In this document: positions 1 through 7,797 of the stretch, piece by piece
Numbering within the stretch: the first letter of the stretch is position 1
How the letters are laid out: each line of letters begins with the position of its first letter
Origin: Nocardioides dongkuii
GTDB lineage: Bacteria > Actinomycetota > Actinomycetes > Propionibacteriales > Nocardioidaceae
DNA: 64,000 bases
Assembly: GCF_014127485.1 (NCBI RefSeq)
Contig: NZ_CP059903.1
Span: 3,470,001-3,534,000 of the forward strand
Reading direction: 5' to 3'
Made by a program: the position numbers and the translations under genes
Notes under the pieces: model-generated
What the model was told of the DNA's origin: nothing
Database searches by the model: none
What the model saw: only the letters and a program-made list of their open reading frames with translations

Positions 1-1268
1 AGGTAGCGCTTGCGGGTGCCGGGGATCCTCCGCGTGTAGGTCGTCAGCGAGTTGTCCAGGCTCTGCATCACCAGCGCGATCACCGTGCGCTCGGACCAGT
101 GCTTGAGGTCGTAGAAGTCCTTGATGCTCGCCCGCTGGAGCCACATCTCGCGCAGCCAGGTGCGCCAGCGCGGCAACGGGCCGTCGCCGTCGGTGAGCAC
201 GGTCTGCAGCAGCGTCATGAAGTTGCTGCCCTTGCCGTAGCGGACCGGCTCGACGTGGGTGTCCTCGTCGGGGTGGAAGCTCGAGGTGATCGCGATCCCC
301 TGGCTGTAGTCGATCGAGATGTCCGGTGCGATCGCGCCGAGGATCGACTCGGAGTTGGTGCGGGAGAGGAAGCCGAGCCGCTCCGAGAGCCGGGGCAGGT
401 GGCCCTCGTCGCGCATCCGGTGCAGCAGCCGCTGGGTGCCGAGCGCGGACGCCGAGAACACGACCTGCTCGGCGGTGAGCGTGCGCCGCGAGCCCTTGCC
501 GGGCCGCTTCGCCTTCGTGTAGCGGACCTGGACGTCGTACCCGCCGCCGTCGCGCGGGCTGACCCGGGTCACCGTGGTGAGCGGCAGCACGACGGCGCCG
601 TTCTCCTCGGCGAGGTAGAGGTAGTTCTTCACCAGGGTGTTCTTGGCGTTGTGCCGGCAGCCGCTCATGCACGAGCCGCAGCCGATGCAGGTCTTGCGCT
701 CCGGCCCGGCGCCGCCGAAGTACGGGTCGGCGACGGTCTCGCCCTGGGGCTGCTCGGGCCCGCCGAAGAAGACGCCGACCGGGGTCGGGTGGAACGTGTC
801 GGCCGCGCCCATCTCGGAGGCGACCTTCTCCATCACGTCGTCGGCCGGGGTGCGGAGCGGGTTCTCGACCACGCCCAGCATCCGCTTCGCCTGGTCGTAG
901 TACGGCGCGAGCTCGTCGCGCCAGTCGGTGATGTGGCTCCACTGCGGGTCGGTGAAGAACGCCCGCAGCGGCTCGTACAGGGTGTTGGCGTAGACCAGGG
1001 AGCCGCCGCCGACGCCCGCGCCGGACATGATCAGGCAGTCGCGGAGCGGGTCGATGCGCTGGATGCCGTACATCCCGGCCGCGGGCTGGAACAGGTACCG
1101 CTTGAGGTCCCAGGAGGTCTCGGCGAAGTCCTTGTCGCCGAACCGGGCGCCGGCCTCGAGGACGCCGACGCGGTAGCCCTTCTCGGTCAGCCGCAGCGCG
1201 GTGACCGACCCGCCGAACCCGGACCCGACGACCAGGACGTCGAAGTCGAACGACTCGTGCGCGCCCAT
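1..1268 (-). CDS. GMC-family oxidoreductase, cholesterol-oxidase type (partial, runs off window start)
   Basis: This is an FAD-dependent oxidoreductase of the GMC/cholesterol oxidase type. It begins at ATG 1268-1266, sharing ATGA with the stop of the upstream aldehyde dehydrogenase, and is open to base 1, so about 422 N-terminal residues are present and the C-terminus is missing. The Rossmann motif VVGSGFGGS lies at residues 13-21. A cysteine-rich stretch (key residues C-x2-C-x3-C) in the middle is typical of actinobacterial members of this family. It is the last visible gene of a leftward operon with two aldehyde dehydrogenases and a phosphotransferase. A KstR-type operator upstream supports a lipid or steroid substrate, but the exact substrate cannot be read from the sequence. 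Confidence 0.85.
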   Translation of the reverse strand, partial: MGAHESFDFDVLVVGSGFGGSVTALRLTEKGYRVGVLEAGARFGDKDFAETSWDLKRYLFQPAAGMYGIQRIDPLRDCLIMSGAGVGGGSLVYANTLYEPLRAFFTDPQWSHITDWRDELAPYYDQAKRMLGVVENPLRTPADDVMEKVASEMGAADTFHPTPVGVFFGGPEQPQGETVADPYFGGAGPERKTCIGCGSCMSGCRHNAKNTLVKNYLYLAEENGAVVLPLTTVTRVSPRDGGGYDVQVRYTKAKRPGKGSRRTLTAEQVVFSASALGTQRLLHRMRDEGHLPRLSERLGFLSRTNSESILGAIAPDISIDYSQGIAITSSFHPDEDTHVEPVRYGKGSNFMTLLQTVLTDGDGPLPRWRTWLREMWLQRASIKDFYDLKHWSERTVIALVMQSLDNSLTTYTRRIPGTRKRY

Positions 1269-2890
1269 CAGGCGCGACCCAGCTTCTTCATCAGGCGGAG
1301 GTTGGCGGTCATCACCTTGGCGTACGCCGCGTCGGACATGCCGAGCATCGGCGCGAACCGGATCAGCCGCTGGGTGGCGACCGACTGCGACTCGGTGTAG
1401 CGGTGGATGCCCTCGCTGCCCTGGCGGCGGCCCAGGCCCGACTGGCGCATGCCGCCCATCGGCGCGTCCACGCTGGCGAACGTGGCGCCGAAGGCCTCGT
1501 TGATGTTGACCGTGCCGGCCTTGATGTGCCGGGCCATCGCCCGGGCGCGGGTGCCGTCCTGGCTGTAGATCGCGGCGTTCAGGCCGAACTCGCCCTCGTT
1601 GGCGCGGGCGACGGCGTCGCTCTCGTCGTGGAAGCGGTAGACCGAGATGACCGGGCCGAAGGTCTCGTCCTTGAAGCAGGCCATGTCGGGCGTGACGCCC
1701 TCGAGGATCGTGGGCTCGAAGAAGTACGGGCCGAGGTCGGGCCGGGCCCGGCCGCCGGTGAGCACCCGGGCGCCCTTGGCGACCGCCTCCTCGACGTGGT
1801 GGGTGACCACGTCGAGCTGCTCCTGGGAGATCAGCGAGCCCATGTCGTTGCCCCACTCCAGCGTCGCGCCGAGGGTCATCGCCTCGGTGCGCGCGACGAA
1901 GCGCTCCATGAACCGGTCGTAGACCTGGTCGGCCACGAAGAGCCGCTCCATCGAGACGCACAGCTGGCCGGCGTTCGAGAACGACGCCCGCACGGCGCCC
2001 TCGGCGGCCTTCTCCAGGTTGGCGTCGCGCAGCACCAGCATCGGGTTCTTGCCGCCGAGCTCGAGCGAGCAGCCGATCAGCCGCTCCGCGCAGCCCTGGG
2101 CGACCCGCTTGCCGGTGGCGGTCGAGCCGGTGAAGCAGATGTAGTCGGCGCGCCCGATGATCGCGGGGCCGACCGCGGAGCCCGGGCCGGCGACGACCTG
2201 CCACAGGTCGCGCGGGAAGCCGGCCTCCTCGAGCAGCTTCGCGGCGAGCAGCGCCGAGAGCATCGTCTGGGCGTCGGGCTTGGCGACCACCGCGTTGCCG
2301 GCGAGCAGCGCGGGCAGGCCGTCGCAGATCGCCATCGTGAACGGGTAGTTCCACGGCGAGATGATCCCGACGACGCCCTTGGGGACCCGGTTGACCTCGA
2401 CGCGCGTCAGGCCGGGGACGACGCCGAGCCGGCGCCGGGTGTCGAGGTGCTCGTGGGCGGTGCGGGCGTAGTACCGGGCCGTGAGCGCGACGTGCAGCGG
2501 CTCGTCGAAGGCGTGCTTGCGCGCCTTGCCGGACTCCCACACGATCAGGTCGATGATCTCGTCCTGGCGGTCCAGCACCAGGTCGTGCAGGCGCAGCATC
2601 GCGGCGGAGCGCTCCTCCAGGGAGGTGCGCGCCCACGACTCCTGCGCGCGCCGGGCCCGGACGAAGGCCTCCTCGACGTCCTCGTCGCTCGACTGCGGCA
2701 CGTGCGCCAGCGGCGCCCCGCTCAGCGGCGACCGCACCGGGACGGTGCGTCCCGACGTGGCCACCAGGCGGGCGGTGAGGGCCGCGACGTACTCCGGCTC
2801 GAGGGCGTACGCCGCGGTCGGGTCGTGCTCGGGGTCGTGCGGACCCTCGAGCAGCGGGCCGCCGGCGGAGGTGGGGTTCGAGGCACTCAT
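1268..2890 (-). CDS. gabD2: Succinate-semialdehyde dehydrogenase, GabD2-like
   Basis: This 540-residue NAD(P)+-dependent aldehyde dehydrogenase would oxidise succinic semialdehyde or a related aldehyde to the acid. Catalytic residues are visible: Asn181 in SPWNYP, Glu277 in LELGGK, and the nucleophile Cys311 in NAGQLC. The N-terminal extension of about 40 residues and overall sequence resemble mycobacterial GabD2 (Rv1731 type). The gene starts at ATG 2890. Its TGA overlaps the ATG of the GMC oxidoreductase, so the two are probably translationally coupled. It is fourth in the leftward operon that begins at 6674. Substrate specificity within the aldehyde dehydrogenase superfamily is inferred from overall similarity only. 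Confidence 0.85.
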   Translation of the reverse strand: MSASNPTSAGGPLLEGPHDPEHDPTAAYALEPEYVAALTARLVATSGRTVPVRSPLSGAPLAHVPQSSDEDVEEAFVRARRAQESWARTSLEERSAAMLRLHDLVLDRQDEIIDLIVWESGKARKHAFDEPLHVALTARYYARTAHEHLDTRRRLGVVPGLTRVEVNRVPKGVVGIISPWNYPFTMAICDGLPALLAGNAVVAKPDAQTMLSALLAAKLLEEAGFPRDLWQVVAGPGSAVGPAIIGRADYICFTGSTATGKRVAQGCAERLIGCSLELGGKNPMLVLRDANLEKAAEGAVRASFSNAGQLCVSMERLFVADQVYDRFMERFVARTEAMTLGATLEWGNDMGSLISQEQLDVVTHHVEEAVAKGARVLTGGRARPDLGPYFFEPTILEGVTPDMACFKDETFGPVISVYRFHDESDAVARANEGEFGLNAAIYSQDGTRARAMARHIKAGTVNINEAFGATFASVDAPMGGMRQSGLGRRQGSEGIHRYTESQSVATQRLIRFAPMLGMSDAAYAKVMTANLRLMKKLGRA

Positions 2891-2939
2891 GTACCGAGAG
2901 TATGTGACGGCTGTCTCCGCGACTACCCGGAGGTAACTC

Positions 2940-4394
2940 TCACATCGCCGGGGCGGTCGGGTAGATGGCCTTCAGCTCGGTGTACTGCGCGAGCCCCTCG
3001 GGGCCGAACTCGCGGCCGATGCCGGACGCCTTGAAGCCGCCGAACGGCGCCGCGAAGTCCATCGAGTAGGTGTTCACGCCGTACGTGCCGGCGCGGACCC
3101 GGCGGGCGACGTCCATGCCGGCGTCCTGGTCGGCGGTCCACACCGTCCCGGCCAGGCCGTAGTCGGAGTCGTTGGCGATCCGCACCGCGTCGTCCACGTC
3201 GTCGAACGGGATCACCGAGAGCACCGGCCCGAAGATCTCCTCCTGGGCGATCCGCATCCGGTTGTCGACGTCGGCGAAGACCGTCGGGCGGACGTACCAG
3301 CCGGAGGACAGGCCCTCGGGCATCCCGTTGCCGCCGACGACCAGGCGGGCGCCCTCCTCCTGCCCGAGCGCGATGTACTTCTCGACCCGCTCCTGCTGGC
3401 GCTGGGCGACCATCGGGCCGATCTCGGTCGCCGGGTCGGCGGGGTCGCCGACGCTCATGCCCGCGACGGTCTCGGCGAGCGCGTCGACCACGGCGGCGTA
3501 GTTGCGCCGCGAGGCCAGGATCCGGGTCTGGGCGACGCAGGCCTGCCCGGAGTTCATCAGGGCGACGAACTTCAGCCCCTCCATCGTCGCGGCCAGGTCG
3601 GCGTCGTCGAGCACGATCGCGGCCGACTTGCCACCCAGCTCCAGGGAGACCCGCTTGAGCTGCTCGCCGCAGACCGCGGCGATCTTGCGGCCCGCCGCGG
3701 TCGAGCCGGTGAACGCCACCTTGTCGATGCCGGGGTGGGCGACCAGGTGCTCCCCCACCTCGCGCCCGGCGGCGACGATGTTGACCACGCCCGCGGGCAC
3801 GCCGGCCTCGGCGAGCAGCTCGGCCATCAGGTAGGCGTCCAGCGGCGTCTCGGGGGCCGGCTTCACCACGACGGTGTTGCCGGCGAGCAGCGCCGGGACG
3901 ACCTTGGAGATGGTCGTGAACTGCGGGACGTTCCACGGCGGGATCGCCGCGACCACGCCGACCGGCTCCCGGCGTACGACGACGTCGGCACCGAGGGCGC
4001 CGGGCCGGGTCTCCTCCCAGGAGAACGCCCGGGCGATGCCGAGGAACGACTCGATCTGCATCCACGGGGCGGGCGACTGGGCGAGGTTCGAGAACGACGT
4101 CGGCGAGCCCATCTCCACGGTGATCAGCTCGGCCATCTCGGCGAGCTTGCCGGCGTAGAGGTGCGAGAACGCCTGGATGACGTCGATCCGCTCCTCCGGC
4201 GACATCCGCGGCCAGGGGCCCTCGTCGAAGGCGCGGCGCGCGGCGGCGACCGCCGCGTCCACGTCGGCGGCGCTGCCCTCCGGCACGGTCGCGACGACCT
4301 GCTCGGTGTGCGGCGAGACCACCTCGATGGTCGCCGAGGTCGCCGGCGCGGCCCAGCCGCCGTCGATGAAGAAGGAATCGCGGTCGAGGCTCAT
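2940..4394 (-). CDS. Aldehyde dehydrogenase
   Basis: This is a 484-residue classical NAD-dependent aldehyde dehydrogenase of normal family length. Asn155 (PPWNVP), Glu252 (LELGGK) and nucleophile Cys286 (NSGQAC) form the catalytic set, and FTGSTAAG at 228-235 belongs to the NAD site. It resembles the actinobacterial enzymes that oxidise terpenoid or aliphatic aldehydes. It lies 27 bp downstream of the CrtC-like gene and 49 bp upstream of the GabD2-like gene in one leftward operon. Two aldehyde dehydrogenases next to a GMC alcohol oxidase suggest successive alcohol to aldehyde to acid steps. The real substrate is unknown. Confidence 0.88.
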   Translation of the reverse strand: MSLDRDSFFIDGGWAAPATSATIEVVSPHTEQVVATVPEGSAADVDAAVAAARRAFDEGPWPRMSPEERIDVIQAFSHLYAGKLAEMAELITVEMGSPTSFSNLAQSPAPWMQIESFLGIARAFSWEETRPGALGADVVVRREPVGVVAAIPPWNVPQFTTISKVVPALLAGNTVVVKPAPETPLDAYLMAELLAEAGVPAGVVNIVAAGREVGEHLVAHPGIDKVAFTGSTAAGRKIAAVCGEQLKRVSLELGGKSAAIVLDDADLAATMEGLKFVALMNSGQACVAQTRILASRRNYAAVVDALAETVAGMSVGDPADPATEIGPMVAQRQQERVEKYIALGQEEGARLVVGGNGMPEGLSSGWYVRPTVFADVDNRMRIAQEEIFGPVLSVIPFDDVDDAVRIANDSDYGLAGTVWTADQDAGMDVARRVRAGTYGVNTYSMDFAAPFGGFKASGIGREFGPEGLAQYTELKAIYPTAPAM

Positions 4395-4421
4395 GTCAGG
4401 TCTCCGTGGATGGGTGGTAGC

Positions 4422-5537
4422 TCAGGGGGCGAGGGTGAAGTAGTCGGCGAAGCCGCTGGGGTCGTGGCGGCCGATGCAGAAGTGCTCGAAGAGCCCCCAC
4501 CCCTCGACCGTGCGGCCGCCCTCGGTGAGCAGCCCGCGACCGACGTGGTCCACGCAGCCGAACATGAAGCGGCCCCGCACCGCGTCGTCGGCCATGTCGT
4601 AGGTCAGCCGCTCGACGAACTTCTCGCCCTTCCACATGCCGTGGGTCCAGTCGGGGTCGCCGCCGTACCCGCCGCCGACGTGGAGCGGCGCGGCCAGCAG
4701 CGAGGAGACCTCGAGCTCGAGGGTCTCCCCCGTGGCGGAGGTGCAGCGGATCGTGGCGCCGCTCGGCGTACGGGTGCCGGAGGCGTAGTGCACCTTCACC
4801 TGCGGCCAGCCGAGCTGCTCGACGCGGCCGTCGGGCCAGACCCGGTGGCAGTCGTTGAGGGTGCGGTAGCCGTTCGGGTCCTCCTGGAGGATCAGCACGA
4901 TCGCGAAGTCGTCGAAGGCGAGCGGCACGTAGAGCCACCACATGCCCTCGAACGGCGGGTCGCTCGGCGCGCCGGCAGGCTCCGCCTCGCCGACCGGGCG
5001 GATCCCCCAGGACCGGTCGCGGCTGCCGAGCCAGCGGTCCGGGGTGACCTCGATCCGCTCGCCGTCGATGTCGAGGTGGCCGGTCCAGCTGCCGAGCTGG
5101 GCGAAGCGCTGCGCGTCGAGGGTGGTCCGGGCACCGGAGCGGAGGATGTGGTGCTCCTCCTGGATCACCGGGAAGAGTCCCTGCCAGGTCAGGTCGGCGG
5201 CGATGCCCTCGGTCTCGTCGACCTGGATCCGGATCCGCTGGAGCGGCTCCTCGACCTGCACGCGGTAGCCACCGACAGACTGGTTGAGCCGGTCGTTGTC
5301 GCAGAGGTCGGAGAAGTGCAGCGCGGTCTGCTTGCCGTCGCGGGCGACGAGCAGGTAGGCGTCCTTGGTGCCGAGGTTCGGGTAGTACCCGAGCCCGGTG
5401 ATCACGAAGATCTCGCCGCTGCGGTCGTGGCAGTTGAAGTAGTTGCGGTCGTAGAAGTTCCGGTCGCTGGACGCCGGCCAGGAGATCGGCAGCGGCGCCT
5501 GGTGGATCGGGTACTCGTCGAGCTCGGTGATCGCCAT
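4422..5537 (-). CDS. Conserved hypothetical protein, CrtC/AttH-like beta-barrel
   Basis: The product has 371 residues, no signal peptide and no membrane segment. It is rich in tryptophan, aspartate and tyrosine. Its two-half layout (residues about 20-180 and 190-365) recalls the lipocalin-like hydroxyneurosporene synthase/AttH fold, often found beside acyl-CoA and steroid catabolic genes in actinobacteria. That assignment is from memory of the family and is tentative. No catalytic motif is recognised. The ATG at 5537 lies 3 bp after the TAG of the phosphotransferase gene, so coupling is likely. Its position between a kinase-fold protein and aldehyde dehydrogenases suggests a role in handling a hydrophobic substrate. 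Confidence 0.7.
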   Translation of the reverse strand: MAITELDEYPIHQAPLPISWPASSDRNFYDRNYFNCHDRSGEIFVITGLGYYPNLGTKDAYLLVARDGKQTALHFSDLCDNDRLNQSVGGYRVQVEEPLQRIRIQVDETEGIAADLTWQGLFPVIQEEHHILRSGARTTLDAQRFAQLGSWTGHLDIDGERIEVTPDRWLGSRDRSWGIRPVGEAEPAGAPSDPPFEGMWWLYVPLAFDDFAIVLILQEDPNGYRTLNDCHRVWPDGRVEQLGWPQVKVHYASGTRTPSGATIRCTSATGETLELEVSSLLAAPLHVGGGYGGDPDWTHGMWKGEKFVERLTYDMADDAVRGRFMFGCVDHVGRGLLTEGGRTVEGWGLFEHFCIGRHDPSGFADYFTLAP

Positions 5538-5540
5538 GGT

Positions 5541-6674
5541 CTAGGCCCCTACCTGGTTCATGATCCGCTCCATCAGCGGCTTGTGGTGCATTGCGGTCTC
5601 GATGTCCTCGGGGCGCTCCATCTCCCCAAAGTGGATCGAGCGGGCGGTGGTGCGCATGAAGATCACGCACCACTGCAGGGCGTTGAAGACGTGGTACCAG
5701 CCGAGGTCGCCGAGGGGCACCCCTGACGCCTCCTCGTAGGCGGCGACGACGTCCTCCTCGAGCATGAAGCCCGGCATCCCGGGCATCTCGAGCATGTCGG
5801 TGATCGACTGGAAGACCCAGTGGGCGAAGAGCATCCAGGACACGTCGAGCTCGCGCGGGCCGATCGCCGCCATCTCCCAGTCCAGGACGGCCGCGGGCTC
5901 GAAGTCGGCGTACATGACGTTGCCGATCCGGGCGTCGCCCCAGCACAGCACGGTGTCGCCGCCCTCGGGGAGGTTCGCCTCGAGCCAGGCCAGCGCCCGC
6001 TCGGCGGTGCGCGAGCGGCCGATGTCGGGGACGGCGAACTCGTACCAGCCCCGGGCCCGGGCGAGGTGGCGCTCGAGCAGGCTCGCCCCGTCGTACGGCG
6101 GGTCGAGGAAGGCGAAGGTGCTCGCCGCGTCGGGGATCGCGTGCAGCGCGGCCAGCGTGGCGGTGGTGCTGTCCTGCACCCGCCGCTGCTGCTCGGCGCT
6201 CGCGTCGAAGAGCCAGTTGTCGCCGAAGGTGTAGGGCAGCACGTCCTGCGGCACCACGCCGTCGATGCGGTCCATCAGGAAGAACGGGCTGCCGAGGACG
6301 GTGCCGGTCGGCTCCATCCAGCGGACCCCGGGCACCGGGACGTCGGTGAGCTCGCCGACCAGGCGCATCGCGTCGTACTGGTGCTGGAGGTCGTAGCTGG
6401 CGAAGACCGGGAAGTCGGCCGCGGTCGGGGCGACCCGGGCCACGAAGCGGTGCAGCTCGCGCTCGCCGTCCTCGGTCCAGGTCGCGTCGAAGAGCAGCGT
6501 CTCCGAGGACATCCCGTTGGCGTCGACCCCGCTGTGCAGCACGACCTCGGGCGCGGCGTCCGCCGGGAGGAGGGTGGCCAGCCAGTCGGCCAGCAACCCG
6601 GGAACGGTGGACGCGTCGCGGCTGGAGACCTGGATCTTCATGTCGGGCGGCGGCGCTGCGGATGCCTGGGTCAC
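5541..6674 (-). CDS. Phosphotransferase (APH/choline-kinase-fold) family protein
   Basis: This 377-residue protein has the aminoglycoside-phosphotransferase fold. The catalytic loop is CWGDARIGN at 244-252, with Trp replacing the usual His of HGD, and the metal-binding DWE is at 265-267. Such proteins in actinobacteria usually sit in acyl-CoA or steroid clusters and match the kinase half of human ACAD10/11, not drug-resistance enzymes. It is the first gene of the leftward operon ending beyond base 1. The start at 6674 is preceded by an AGGAGGT-type ribosome site about 7 bp upstream. A promoter and a KstR-type palindrome lie just upstream. Its physiological phosphate acceptor is unknown. Confidence 0.85.
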   Translation of the reverse strand: MTQASAAPPPDMKIQVSSRDASTVPGLLADWLATLLPADAAPEVVLHSGVDANGMSSETLLFDATWTEDGERELHRFVARVAPTAADFPVFASYDLQHQYDAMRLVGELTDVPVPGVRWMEPTGTVLGSPFFLMDRIDGVVPQDVLPYTFGDNWLFDASAEQQRRVQDSTTATLAALHAIPDAASTFAFLDPPYDGASLLERHLARARGWYEFAVPDIGRSRTAERALAWLEANLPEGGDTVLCWGDARIGNVMYADFEPAAVLDWEMAAIGPRELDVSWMLFAHWVFQSITDMLEMPGMPGFMLEEDVVAAYEEASGVPLGDLGWYHVFNALQWCVIFMRTTARSIHFGEMERPEDIETAMHHKPLMERIMNQVGA

Positions 6675-6703
6675 GGGACCTCCTGTGTGACGTGGCTCTC
6701 AAC

Positions 6704-6745
6704 TTGACGCCTGTCAGCATGGGTGGAACGTGTTCTAGTTGTCAA
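6704..6745 (-). promoter_or_regulatory. Promoter with KstR-type operator for the leftward catabolic operon
   Basis: On the minus strand TTGACA (6745-6740) and CATGCT (6721-6716) are separated by 18 bp and form a sigma70-like promoter. Between them, TGGAACGTGTTCTA at 6724-6737 fits the published KstR consensus TNNAACNNGTTNNA exactly. Next to the -10, TGAC-N4-GTCA at 6705-6716 is a second short palindrome. A repressor bound at 6724-6737 would cover the promoter spacer. KstR itself is not in the window. Confidence 0.55.
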
Positions 6746-6783
6746 CGAGTTCGGCGGCGCGGTCTTGTCCGCCGGCCTGACCC

Positions 6784-6990
6784 CTGCGGTTTGGTCACAA
6801 ACCGCAGGAAAATGGCGCCGAGACCTGCGGTTTGTGACCAAACGGCAGCGTCATACGACGTGGCGGCCCGGCGGGACGAGCACGCCGCCGCGACCAAGAC
6901 GGCGGGCCTCGGCGCACCCGCCCTGCCGCCGTTTGGTCACACACCGCACGAAAACACCTCCGAGACCTGCGGTTTGTGACCAAACGGCAG
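6784..6990. repeat. Cluster of repeated hairpins in the 331-bp gap 6675-7005
   Basis: Four related 24-bp units occur. The unit at 6784-6807 has perfect 10-bp arms CTGCGGTTTG/CAAACCGCAG around a 4-base loop. The units at 6825-6848 and 6967-6990 are identical to each other, together with 7 identical bases upstream (31 bp in all, 142 bp apart). The unit at about 6928-6949 is degraded and inverted. The module CGTCATACGACGTGGCGGC at 6849-6867 also appears in related form at 29178-29250. The hairpins lie between the 3' end of the nitrilase gene and the promoter of the phosphotransferase operon. No gene was found in this gap. Confidence 0.8.
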
Positions 6991-7005
6991 GTGTACCGCG
7001 CAGGG

Positions 7006-7797
7006 TCAGGCGCGGACGCGGGTGCCGAGCGAGGGCCGGTGGTCGTGGTGCATGGGGTGCCGGGCGCGGGTGGCGGCGACCAGGCCGGCGTCCAGCTCGG
7101 CGAGCGCCAGCCCCTCCTCCTCGTCGAGCCGCGCGAGCGGCCGGCCCTCGGGGTCGTAGACGGCCGAGCCGCCGATGAACGACGACGCCCCGCAGCGGCC
7201 GGTGAGGCCGGCGACGACGACGTAGATGCCGTTCTCGAGCGCGCGGGCGGCGTAGTAGAGGTCGCGGCGGTGCGCGCCGCCCGGGAAGAACGCCACCGAG
7301 GCCAGGTAGCCGACCGCGCCGTCGTCGGACGCCGCCCGCGCGTGCTCGGGGAAGCAGCCGTCGTAGCAGATGCTGAGGCCGAGCTCGTGTCCCTCGACGG
7401 TGATCGAGGTTCCGTGGTCGCCGGGGGTGAAGTACGTGCGCTCGAGGCCGTCGAGGTGCTGCTTGTCGTACGGCGCGCCGGTGCGGCCGTCGGGGCCGAC
7501 GACCACCGAGCTCAGCGTGCGGTACGCCGGCCGCTGGAGCGCCGCGCTCGCCACGACGGTGGTGCCGCTCGCCGCCGCGGCCGCGCGGAGCGGGTCGAGG
7601 AGCGGGCCGGTCAGGTCGTCGGGCGTGGGGAGCGGCCCGGCGAAGACCGCCTCGTCGTACCCGGTCAGGAACGCCTCCGGGAGCACCAGCAGCGCCGCGT
7701 CCTGGCTGCCGGCGAGCCGGGTCAGCCGGGCCGCGGTCGCGACGTTGGCCGCGAGGTTGCCGGCGACGGCGACCGCCTGCCCGGCGGCGACGATCAC
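7006..7797 (-). CDS. Carbon-nitrogen hydrolase (nitrilase superfamily)
   Basis: This 263-residue amidohydrolase of the nitrilase/omega-amidase fold has all three catalytic residues visible: Glu in LPEAF (about residue 42), Lys in YDKQHLDG (about 111) and Cys in SICYDG (about 142). It is cytoplasmic, and the length is normal for the family. The start chosen is GTG 7797-7795, which overlaps the TGA of the GuaB3 gene as GTGA. The longer open frame upstream is only the GuaB3 gene read in another frame. It probably hydrolyses an amide or nitrile side product. The substrate is not evident, and the guaB3 link may be only operonic. Confidence 0.85.
   Translation of the reverse strand: MIVAAGQAVAVAGNLAANVATAARLTRLAGSQDAALLVLPEAFLTGYDEAVFAGPLPTPDDLTGPLLDPLRAAAAASGTTVVASAALQRPAYRTLSSVVVGPDGRTGAPYDKQHLDGLERTYFTPGDHGTSITVEGHELGLSICYDGCFPEHARAASDDGAVGYLASVAFFPGGAHRRDLYYAARALENGIYVVVAGLTGRCGASSFIGGSAVYDPEGRPLARLDEEEGLALAELDAGLVAATRARHPMHHDHRPSLGTRVRA

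Noticed and set aside
5541-6674. Aminoglycoside resistance gene
   Set aside because: The fold is shared, but the altered loop, operon context and similarity to ACAD10/11-type kinases argue for metabolism, not drug resistance.
6784-6990. CRISPR-like array made of the repeated hairpin units
   Set aside because: Only two units are identical, spacing is irregular, units are inverted, and no cas genes are present.
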